DNA from: Apophysomyces variabilis
Taxonomy: Eukaryota > Mucoromycota > Mucoromycetes > Mucorales > Mucoraceae
NCBI GenBank assembly: GCA_002749535.1
Contig: MZZL01000391.1
Coordinates: 60,889 to 75,955 of the forward strand
DNA: 15,067 bases
Direction of reading: 5' to 3'
Shown here: positions 7,628 to 15,067 of the stretch, one piece after another
How the letters are laid out: each line of letters opens with the position of its first letter
Position numbering within the stretch: position 1 is the first letter of the stretch
Made by a program: the position numbers and the translations under genes
The notes under the pieces: model-generated
Databases searched by the model: none
The model's input: the letters and a program-made list of their open reading frames with translations, nothing else
Told to the model about the DNA's origin: nothing

Positions 7628-10065
7628 TTAGTGCAATTGAGTGCGAATTCGGTGTTTCTCTAGCATGCATGCTCGAATGGTCTCAACATTCAGTGACGAT
7701 CGGCTTTGTGAGATGAGATTCCTTCCGCTAGAAAAGACACGTTCAATTGGTGCACTGGAGCCTATTCTAAAGTCAATATAATTTTGGTAACTATTGATAT
7801 CAATGATACCTGGAATTGCCAAAAAGTCACGAGCAATCCGAGAGAGTACTGGATATACTGCTTGTCTGTCACGCCACCACAACAATGGATCGCTTGTTCT
7901 TTCTTTGCCTTTTTCCAAGTAGTCATCAAGTTCAGTTGCTTTACTTTTCTTCTTTAGTGCTGTGCTGTTGACGTCGCCGTACATATGTTCAAAAAACTCA
8001 TCAAGATCAGCATCGGTGCTGGTATTTGCCTCATGTAAGCCTTCACTTGGTGCTGTCATCAGTTCTTCATCGTCATACAAGATGAAAGGCTTGTAAACAT
8101 CATACACTTCTTGGCATTTTTCTTTGCAGAAATCGATCCATTCATCACCCCATTCATGTTTTCGATAGTAATCAGTTTTCAATCGTGGATCAAGAACTAA
8201 TATACAGAGTAAACATACAAGTCATCGGAAAAGTCAAATAGTTTTAACCTACTTGTAGCGACAGAACAGATTGGTGAAAGGTCGGTTTTGCAATAGTATT
8301 TTCTTAGTTTTTGAAAGCATGTTTCAGCGGCAGTAGCAAGTTCGTGTGAAGATGATGTATATCTGTCCAGCTTATCCATCATGAGATTATAGGCAGGGAT
8401 GACGGCACTGATCGTTGGATATTTTGATGCAGACAAAAACGACGTCGTTGTTCGAAAAATCTTTTACAGAACAAAATAAGTAAGCAATAACCATGAAGAC
8501 ATATAATATACTTACAGAAAATAAGTTTAAAAATTCAGACAACAGGTCCCATTCATGATCACTTAGTTCAAACATACTCATCGCCTTTCTATCGGCAGCC
8601 ACTAAAAGCATCAACGGAATTCTCAATTTGATTGCATTGTCGATCATATCTGTGGTAGAGTTCCATCGTGTTCTGCAGTCAAGTGTTGGTTGGATAGACG
8701 GACAGTTTTCCGTGGTGTTGATGTAGGTTTGAAGTTGTTCACGACGTTTAACTGACATGTGGATAGATCGAATCAAAGACCGAAGCTATAATGTGAACTT
8801 GTTACTATAATTTAAGCTGAATAAAGACGAAATTTACCTTTTGAACTGTATCTCCGATACCACCAAGTCTAAGGAAAATTGCAGGTTCATCTTCATCTTC
8901 AGCTGTTGGTAGTACATTCAATGTTTTCAGAGCATCTTGCACGCCAAGGTTTATTATATGCGCAATACAACGGTTATGTTGATTTGCTGCATTGAACTGT
9001 ACACTGAGCTTTTCCCATTGTTCTTCAAGGACCATCATCATCGTATCATTGTTGGTGGCATTGTCAGTAGTGATAGCCAGGATCTACAATGTTTTTAGAA
9101 ACGATATTGTACTTAATATCAATTTACCTTTGTAGCAATATTCAAGTCATGCATCGAGTCCATGAATACTTTCGCCAAATTTTCACCCGTATGTGCGCCA
9201 ACCATTGGAATAAAATCCAGCAAGACGTCCTGAAGTTCCCAGTTTTCGTTGACAAAGTGACCTGTTACTCCCAGAAAAGAATGATAGTTTGGTGAGGTCC
9301 AGACATCAAGCGTGATTGATATTTTTGCATCCAGATCCTAGATGAAATTTAATACTATGGCTCATTAAAAGAAATAAACTTACATTCAGTCTCTTTTTCA
9401 ACAGCGCCCGACCTTCCTCAAAGTTCTGAATAATGTCGTTACGAATAGTTTTCCCAGAGACAATAGCAGCAGCAGGTTGCAACGTTTGAACAAGATTACG
9501 GAAGTGTACAGATTCAACCTCAGAGAACGGCTGGTCATTGGCAACGACCCACTCAGCAAGCTTTTTACGGAAGTCATTTTGGTCAAATGGTCTTTGTAGT
9601 GAACTAATATAAAAACTGGTAAGTCTATTATTAAACCTATCTGCAATCCAACCTACCTGCCAAAGTACTTGTCAAGGCCTTTCACAGGCTCTCCCTTTGC
9701 AACACTATACTCGCTATAATGCTTTGTTTGTAAATGTAGTAGTGATTGTTTTGTACTGCCATCGTGACACTTGACGAAGAAATCTTTGTTTTTGCTAATT
9801 GCTTTTGTAAGAACCCAAGAGCATGCTAGTAATCGTAAGTATACCTCTCACATAAAATGCATTTGGCACGTTTGGTTTCATTTGTCCATTCGGCTTTTCT
9901 AAAAAACTTCCAGACAATGCTTGTTGTTTGTCTTTGTCTTTTTGCAGCGCTTGTTGACGTAGAGGATTCAGAAAGAGTAGTGTTGTGCATGTCATCAGTT
10001 AGAGTGCTTGCATGTCTTTTTAATGAGGCCGCATCGTTTGTTGAACTGACTTCATCAAATGACAT
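7628..10065 (-). CDS. hAT transposase, nine exons, apparently intact (about 677 aa)
   Basis: Exons on the minus strand: 10065-9845, 9794-9657, 9603-9384, 9337-9128, 9083-8838, 8785-8516, 8460-8253, 8196-7810, 7761-7628. All eight introns (44-56 nt) are GT-AG, and the exons sum to 2,034 nt with no internal stop. Exon 3 could instead start at 9615 (+4 residues). The start is the ATG at 10065; the frame also runs further up but only to a TTG. Visible parts: Ser/Thr-rich N-terminus; BED zinc finger with C69, C72, H94, H99; first catalytic Asp D204 in LDVWTS; second Asp D270 in TTDNATNN; the CRTRWNST block; LDPRLK; and a C-terminal hATC region (DPLLWW, ARDFLAIP) with catalytic Glu about residue 640 in PIERVFSS. 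The enzyme would bind the element ends and excise and reinsert it. Upstream pyrimidine tracts suggest a fungal promoter. Exon boundaries are my prediction. Confidence 0.88.
7762..7809 (-). other. Last intron of the transposase: 48 nt, in frame, stop-free
   Basis: On the minus strand it begins GTATCA and ends GAATAG, with TTGAC as a possible branch point. Because 48 is a multiple of three and no stop occurs, leaving it in still gives an open frame with 16 extra residues. Removing it restores the contiguous hATC arrangement (LAIPG directly followed by SSAPIERVFSS), which is why I call it an intron. Confidence 0.7.
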
Positions 10066-10391
10066 CTTAGCAGTTACGTTCAAGGAAAAGTGAAGAGAGA
10101 GAGAAAAAAAAAGAAAACTAAAACCAAAATGAATATAAAAAGAAAATGAAAAGAAAGAAGAGAAAGACCACTGTATCTTTGCTGTAACCTGAAAGCAAAG
10201 AAAAGAAAAAAGGAAAAGACTACTGTGTCTTCACCAATACTTGCAGAGGAAAACGAGAAGATAAAGGATGATGGTAAGAGAAACCAGAGCGAAACGCCAT
10301 ATATAAGTAAAAATTTTCTCACAGTCACAAGGTACGCTTATACTGATTTAGCTTAAATGTTTGTTTACTAACAGCCTCTATATAGATAAAT
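10066..10391 (-). promoter_or_regulatory. Probable transposase promoter and 5' leader
   Basis: On the minus strand this is a long CT-rich stretch (about 10085-10260) just before the ATG, a style common in fungal promoters. A TATATA (about 10299-10305) lies some 235 bp upstream of the ATG. Two imperfect copies of an AAGAC-ACTGT-TCTT block (about 10166 and 10218, plus strand) sit in the CT region. No start site can be fixed from sequence. Confidence 0.4.
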
Positions 10392-10520
10392 GGGCAAACG
10401 GGCAAACGGGCAAACGGGCAAACGGGCAAACGGGCAAACGGGCAAACGGGCAAACGGGCAAACGGGCAAATGGGCAAACGGGCAAACGGGCAAACGGGGC
10501 AAACGGGCAAACGGGCAAAC
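10392..10520 (+). repeat. 8-bp minisatellite, GGGCAAAC, 16 copies
   Basis: Sixteen head-to-tail units fill 129 bp. One unit ends in T instead of C and one has an extra G; the rest are identical. As 8 is not a multiple of 3, all frames stay open, which creates false ORFs on both strands. The unit's GGGC core is the same motif that fills the hAT subterminal regions. Confidence 0.97.
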
Positions 10521-10717
10521 GGGTAGATAATTGGGTAGTCGGGTGGGCTGCATTTATTAGGTAGTTAAGCGGGCCATAAACTGGTCGGGCCCTAATTGGG
10601 CGGGCCATAACTGGGCTAGGCCACTATGTCAACCCGTGACCTGCTGGGCCACCATATCTGGGCCACTTCTTGGACCGATGCCCGGTGGTCCGGTAATATA
10701 TGGGCCGGGTCCCGGGT
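10521..10717. other. hAT right subterminal region
   Basis: It is rich in GGGC/GCCC motifs between the minisatellite and the right TIR, mirroring the left side of the element. No gene is seen. Confidence 0.6.
10610..10686 (+). repeat. hAT subterminal direct repeat, right copy (77 bp)
   Basis: It aligns without gaps to 7237-7313 (55 of 77 identical) in direct, not inverted, orientation. Confidence 0.75.
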
Positions 10718-10742
10718 CATCCCGGCCCAGTTACAAGCCCTA
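10718..10742 (-). repeat. hAT right terminal inverted repeat
   Basis: Read on the minus strand it starts TAGGGCTTGTAACTGGGC, pairing with the left end. The pol sequence of element B resumes in frame right after it. Confidence 0.85.
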
Positions 10743-11510
10743 CACTTGACGCATTTGGAAAAAGTATTCCAAGTTTGTGCTACTGCAAACCTCAAGTTGA
10801 AGCGGTCAAAATGTTCCTTCGCATGACGACAAGTTGAGTACCTCGGGCACATTGTGGGCGACAACGGGCTTCAACCGTGCAATCGGAACGTCAACAAGGT
10901 CTTAACAATGGTGACTCCAAGGAATAGTGATGAGGTGCGCTCGTTTCTGGGAATGGCGGGGTACTATCGGCGTTTTGTCCAGGATTATGCGGCGGTTGCG
11001 CTGCCTTTGACAAGGCTATTGAGAAAGGAAACGGAATTTGTTTGGACCCAGGAATGTGATGAGGCGGTCAAAATTTTGAAAACGGCGCTGATGCAACCCC
11101 CAATCTTGGCTTTCCCGGATCGAACCAAAATGCAGATGTTGACAACGGACGCTTCCATTTGAGGTCTGGGTGCAATCCTATCACAAGTGGATGCGGACGA
11201 TCCAAACGAAGAGGTGGTTATTGGTTACGCTTCCAGAACCTTGAGAGGACCCGAACGAAATTATGCGATAACGCATTTAGAGGCTCTTGCTGTGGTGTGG
11301 TCTGCCCATCATTTTAGGCACTATTTAGCTGGGCGGCGTTTCATTCTGCGAACGGACCATTCGGCGTTGAAATTCATTTTTAACAACAAGCACCCATCTT
11401 CGAAGGTACTACGGTGGGCGGCGGCAATGCTCGAATACGATTTTTCCATCGAACATTGGCCAGGGAAATCAAATCCAGCTGATTGCCTTTCTCGATTGAC
11501 TGCATCATAG
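10743..11510 (+). pseudogene. pol of element B, part 2: end of RT and RNase H
   Basis: The sequence resumes in the RT thumb region (LTHLEKVF, then LKRSKCSFA and EYLGHIV), so the palm with the Y-x-D-D catalytic site is absent. The tether (FLGMAGYYRRFV) and RNase H follow: TDAS with its Asp at 11148, RNYAITHLEALAVVW and TDHSALKF, then ADCLSRL. Three stops lie in this frame: TGA 10824-10826, TGA 11160-11162 (inside RNase H, where a Trp codon is expected) and TAG 11508-11510 at the end. The frame is the same as part 1. No active RT can come from this copy. Confidence 0.85.
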
Positions 11511-11750
11511 AAATTGAAGAAGGTCGTGCTACTTGCAAGTGGGTCAAACAGCGATTCCTCCCTAGATTAGAATTTTTCTTTTTGAATATATATATATATC
11601 AGTGACAGCAATAAAAAAAGGGGGGGGGAAATATCATTAATCACATAACACACACATCCCATACAAGAACTTTTAATTGTATAAGGCGCTTCACACGTTT
11701 TTGTAATTTTTCTCTTATTTTTCCTTGTGAAAACCCTGCTCATCCCTCCA
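11511..11750. other. AT-rich spacer between RNase H and integrase
   Basis: There is no recognisable protein domain in these 240 bp. It contains a (TA)7 run (11586-11599) and an A7G9 run (11613-11628). In most Ty3/gypsy elements RNase H runs straight into integrase, so this is either an inserted or expanded spacer or badly decayed linker. I did not find a convincing intron that bridges it. Confidence 0.5.
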
Positions 11751-13079
11751 ATGGACTACCCAGCTTACCTCGCGGTATATTACTACTTGACAAACAAGAC
11801 TTATCCATCCGGTGCTGATGATGCTATGAAGAGAAAGATTAGACATCAAGCCTGAAAGTATGTTGCATATGCTGGAAAGTTGTTCAAGAAGACACCCGGT
11901 AGCAATGAAGTCAGACAAGAGTTATTGCACGAAGGCATTGCTAGTCAAGTAATTACCAAGGTACATGCGGAAGGACATTTTGGTGTGAACAACACTTGGA
12001 AGAGGTTGCGCCTACAATATACTGGTCCAGGTTTATTCGAATTGGTGCGTGAAATTGTCAAGACTTGCCCCACGTGCCAGTTCCAAGCAAAACGCCCAAG
12101 GAAACGCGTTGTCGAAGCAAGACCAATCCCAACACCATACAAACCATTTTTCATGGTGGGATGCGACGCGGTGGGTCCTGTAATCGAATCGCAACGCGGT
12201 AACCGGTATATTTTGGTGGCAGTGGACTACCTTACAAGGTGGCCTATTGCAGCAGCGGTTCCCGACATCACCGAGGAAACAACAGCAGAATTCTTGTACA
12301 CGAAGATCGTAGTACATTATGGTGTGCCCAATTTTATCTTGACTGACCAAGGTTCAAATTTTACAGCAGGATTCGTCCGGGAATTCTTAAAACAACTTGA
12401 GTGTCAGCATCTTACAACTACAGCATATCGCCCACAAACGAATGGAATGTGTGAAAGGCTTAATCAAACACTTGTACAAACCCTCTCAAAAATCATCAAG
12501 GACAAGGATATTGACGCACAGTGGGACAAATATCTCGATTCGGCGTTGCTTGCAATCAGAACCATGCCTAGTGACAGTACGGGTTATAGCCCAGCAATGC
12601 TCCTAATGGGATACGATCTTCAGACGCCAGTTACGTGGCCTGCGCCGCGCAAGGACTTCGAGGAAGGTGCGCTTGCGGACGAGGTTACCAGACGGGTCAA
12701 GGTCATACAGCATGTAACAGAGGAATTTCGCCAGCGCACTAGGGAACGGGTTCTGAATAAGCAAGCCAAGGACAAACGGAGATACGACACCACAGTGGGT
12801 GTTCGGCGTCGTTTTCAGCTCGGAGAACAAGTATTAATGAAGGATCAAGTACCTGCGAATAAGTTCGCGAATCGTTGGATTGGTCCCATGACAGTGGTGC
12901 GCATGAATGATTCAGGAACTTATCATTTGGTCGGCCTTAACTATCGTCGTCTTCAAGGTGTGGTACACGGAGATGTCCTGGTTCCATTCCATCAAAGAAA
13001 ATCTATGGTACCGGATGTGCAGATGAAAAGAGCCCAAGAACAATTCCAGACCTGGCTTGAATGGCGAAGCTTCAGTTGA
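11751..13079 (+). pseudogene. pol of element B, part 3: integrase
   Basis: The integrase zinc finger is H-x3-H (codons at 11964 and 11976) and C-x2-C (12066 and 12075). The core carries D (12165, in GCDAVGP), D (12345, in LTDQGSNF) and E (12453, in MCERLNQ), with the expected 35 residues between the last two, so the catalytic triad is complete. A GPF-like C-terminal module (RWIGPMTVV...HLVGLNYR...GDVLVPFH) follows; there is no chromodomain. One in-frame TGA (11853-11855) interrupts the N-terminal part, where a CGA Arg codon would fit. Downstream of it more than 400 codons are open, and the gene ends 31 bp before the 3' LTR. The first ATG in frame is 11751, which may simply be an internal Met. 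Confidence 0.88.
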
Positions 13080-13097
13080 CTATCTGTGGCTCGGCCT

Positions 13098-13108
13098 AGG
13101 AAGGAGGA
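13098..13108 (+). other. Polypurine tract of element B
   Basis: AGGAAGGAGGA lies two bases before the TG that opens the 3' LTR, the expected site for plus-strand priming. It differs from the G-rich tract of element A. Confidence 0.75.
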
Positions 13109-13110
13109 CA

Positions 13111-13969
13111 TGACGCGTGGCGTTGAGGATTTCCCGGCCTCACCACAAGACAGTTTTTCGGCCGTTTTGAAAAGCATTTCTTTCGCCTTGAGAACACTTC
13201 TGAAGGCCACCTTCCTTTTTGGGACTTGGACGATTACCGTATACGGAAGGTGAGTAGCCAACGAAACAGAGGTATCAGTTCGCAGACCTTGCGCACAACG
13301 TCCCCGATCATTGCGGGCATCTTGGTGGTACGAGCTGCCCAGCCCTTTGACAGCTGCATTATCTTGCCTCCGCTCTCTGCGTGCAGTTCATTATAGCTGC
13401 AGAGATTGCTTCCGACCTTTTTCTTTTTTTCTTGCATAGCTATTGTTCTCAGCCTTCCTTTTAGTTTTGTTTTATTTTAGTTTTTATGTTAGCTTCTTTT
13501 TTTTCTGCGTTCGGTAAAGTCGGCGATCTGACTTACCAGTCCAATCGTTTAGTTACTTCTCTGGAAGTGAACAGAATAAAAGACCCGAAGGCAAATGACC
13601 TTCAGGGAGGGAATCATCAGATAAAAAGGGACTTAGCCTTGGACAGCATGAAGAACTTGATAGTGTTGAAGGGCAGCCTATATTTTCTTACGTGTCATTG
13701 TGTATTGCTTCTTGATTTTGATTGTATTTCGACTTTTCCTCTTTATTCTTGATCAATTTTTTTTTGGTTATTATCTTTCCTACTTCCCTTGCTATCTTTT
13801 ATTTCATTCGATTATCCTCTTTTATTGACCCCATTGTCTACTATTGACACTGATATTTCAGACTGTATTTCTGTTCGTCTATTTGTATTTTACTTTACCC
13901 ATACTTACATTTCTTTTTCTTCGTCCCCTTCAGCCTTGACAAGTGATCGTCCAAGCACCGCACATGACA
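13111..13969 (+). repeat. 3' LTR of element B (859 bp)
   Basis: It runs TGACGCG to ATGACA and is about 98.6% identical to the 5' LTR. All 12 substitutions are transitions; the only length change is one T in a T run. Confidence 0.93.
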
Positions 13970-13973
13970 ATAT
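13970..13973. repeat. Target-site duplication of element B, right copy (ATAT)
   Basis: It repeats 3954-3957 directly after the 3' LTR; the next base (T) would extend it to ATATT if the LTR start is shifted by one. The sequence after it is the original upstream flank of the tRNA-Asp gene. Confidence 0.65.
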
Positions 13974-14700
13974 TCACCTTAACTTTAAAAATATATATTC
14001 AGTTAATTATAAAATATTTATTTTTGAATAATATATTGTAATTTCATATATGTACTTTTTAATAATATTATTATTACTCATTATTAATTATATATTTAAA
14101 TAGAATCTATTTTTATTATTGTAAAATAATTTTAATATATTTTAACTAACTATTAATTTTTCAATTCTTTATAATATTTATCCTTTGATAAAAATGTTAG
14201 ATTCTTAGATTGTTTTCTCCTGTTTATCTTGCTTCTATCCAAATAATAATAATATCCAGAATATTCAAATTAGCTTTGTTAAAAGTAAAGAATAAAAGAT
14301 AACTCTTGAATTACTGATTAATTTCTTTATTTCCTTTCATTAAATATTATTTTTATAGTATTTAAAAGGTGTGTTAAGAGATATGTAACAGATATAGAAG
14401 TATTGTGAGACTTTAATTTATTCTTGTAAAAAGAATAATCCTTCTTATTTTAATAATTACTCTCTTTTTACTAGGGTTGAGTTTGAATATAAGCTATAGT
14501 ATATATTAGATTCTATGTTGAATATAATAATTCTAATAATATTTATATTTTACAGAACAGAATATGCTAAAAGAAATATAATCTATATATAATACTTTTA
14601 TTAGAAAGTACTAAGAATATTTATTTCAATTTGTATATATAATACTTTCCAGAATGTTTAATTAGTATCTATAATGATCTTTCAAATTACATATTCAGAA
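13974..14700. other. Very AT-rich non-coding DNA
   Basis: It is dominated by A and T with many short TAATA/ATATTT runs. I see no open frame of note, no tRNA and no repeat unit. It is the displaced upstream flank of the tRNA gene. Confidence 0.6.
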
Positions 14701-15067
14701 TAACAGTTTTCTGGCAACCAGGATTGATCAGCTTGAATTTTCTCTTCGATGGTGATGTGTCATTGTCGTATAGCTAGTATGTCGTTATACACCTTAATAG
14801 CAGGACTACAATACAGTTTCCCAATTTGGTATATGGATTATCGTATTTTACATGCAATGTAGCTCTCTCCTTTACGCAGTATAAAGACGATCAGACCATC
14901 TTACTACATGCATCATATATCAAACTAAGTGTACAGTTTAATCTATGCAAGGTGGTTCTTTCCCTCTTTCTTTACATTTCTCTATCCTCATAGATCTACA
15001 CTGCATCTATAGAGACAACACATAGAACAACACATTACACAACGCATACACTTACATTTAGAGACAA
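14701..15067. other. Moderate-composition DNA, no recognised gene
   Basis: The AT content drops abruptly near 14700. A TATAAA-like site (about 14880) is followed by pyrimidine-rich stretches (about 14960-14990), which could be a promoter for a gene or LTR element beyond the window edge. Two GAGACAA matches (about 15009 and 15061) are the only small repeat seen. Confidence 0.3.

Larger units (their letters stand above)
7134..10742 (-). mobile_element. hAT-family DNA transposon inserted in pol of element B
   Basis: The ends are related inverted repeats starting TAG(A/G)GCTTG. Between them lie GGGC-rich subterminal regions and one minus-strand transposase with BED finger, D-D-E residues and the hATC dimerisation region. 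The element is about 3.6 kb, typical for autonomous hATs. No 8-bp target duplication is seen: the flanks are GGCCTAGC on the left and CACTTGAC on the right. The flanking pol is missing about 130 codons between the two junctions. So the insertion was followed or accompanied by a deletion. The transposase has no stop or frameshift, so the element may still be able to supply enzyme. Confidence 0.92.
3958..13969 (+). mobile_element. Complete but inactivated Ty3/gypsy retrotransposon (element B), with nested hAT
   Basis: Both LTRs, a primer-binding-site candidate, gag, pol (protease, RT, RNase H, integrase) and a polypurine tract occur in Ty3/gypsy order. Integrase lies after RNase H, which excludes the Ty1/copia order. 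Without the nested hAT it would be about 6.4 kb, short of about 390 bp of RT core lost at the hAT site. Damage: TAG at 5155, a gag/pol frame change near 5670, protease catalytic Asp changed to Asn at 6453, the hAT insertion, TGA at 10824, TGA at 11160, TAG at 11508 and TGA at 11853. It cannot move on its own. Its integrase and gag differ clearly from element A, so the two are separate families. Confidence 0.93.

Noticed and set aside
9796..9844. Frameshift in the transposase after the BED cysteines
   Set aside because: A 50-nt GT-AG intron explains the break and joins the Cys pair to the His pair in frame.
10392..10520. CRISPR-like repeat array
   Set aside because: Units are contiguous 8-mers with no spacers, in a eukaryotic transposon.
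10361..10608. Apparent Gly/Asn/Gln/Thr or Pro/Val/Cys repeat proteins on both strands
   Set aside because: An 8-bp stop-free unit opens every frame; this is a minisatellite artefact.
12980..13079. Chromodomain at the integrase C-terminus
   Set aside because: Only a GPF-like module and a short tail are visible in element B; element A likewise has none.

Overview
The window is a nest of transposable elements around one tRNA gene in what looks like a fungal nuclear genome. The short introns (about 44-56 nt) of the one intact protein gene, the Ty3/gypsy polyproteins, the many-exon hAT transposase and the AT-rich intergenic DNA fit a fungus, perhaps an early-diverging (mucoromycotan-type) lineage. 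The lineage is an inference from style, not a match.

Layout. (1) 1-3309 is the 3' part of a Ty3/gypsy pol gene (element A), open at the left edge, ending 47 bp inside its own 3' LTR. The LTR (3263 to about 3548) is cut off at an ambiguous base N (3549) and abuts a second, 5'-truncated LTR of the same family (3550 to 3738 or further). (2) 3876-3947 is an intact minus-strand tRNA-Asp(GTC). (3) 3958-13969 is a complete but dead Ty3/gypsy element (element B), with 860- and 859-bp LTRs and an ATAT target duplication. Its left end lies 10 bp upstream of the mature tRNA 5' end, the zone where Pol III starts, as for Saccharomyces Ty3. (4) Inside B, at 7134-10742, sits a 3.6-kb hAT transposon with terminal inverted repeats, GGGC-rich subterminal repeats, a 16-copy 8-bp minisatellite and a nine-exon minus-strand transposase that reads through without a stop (about 677 aa, BED finger and DDE residues present). 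(5) From 13970 the DNA is very AT-rich, then from about 14700 moderate in composition with no recognised gene.

How the pieces relate. Element B carries LTRs, a primer-binding-site candidate, gag with a CCHC knuckle, protease, a split reverse transcriptase, RNase H, integrase and a polypurine tract. It is broken by stops, a gag/pol frame change, a protease Asp-to-Asn change and loss of about 130 codons of the RT core where the hAT lies. The two LTRs differ by 12 substitutions, all transitions, 8 at CpG/CpA/TpG positions, and several inactivating changes in A and B are of the same kind. This suggests decay of methylated cytosines. The hAT is the youngest-looking component and the only one here with an apparently complete coding capacity.
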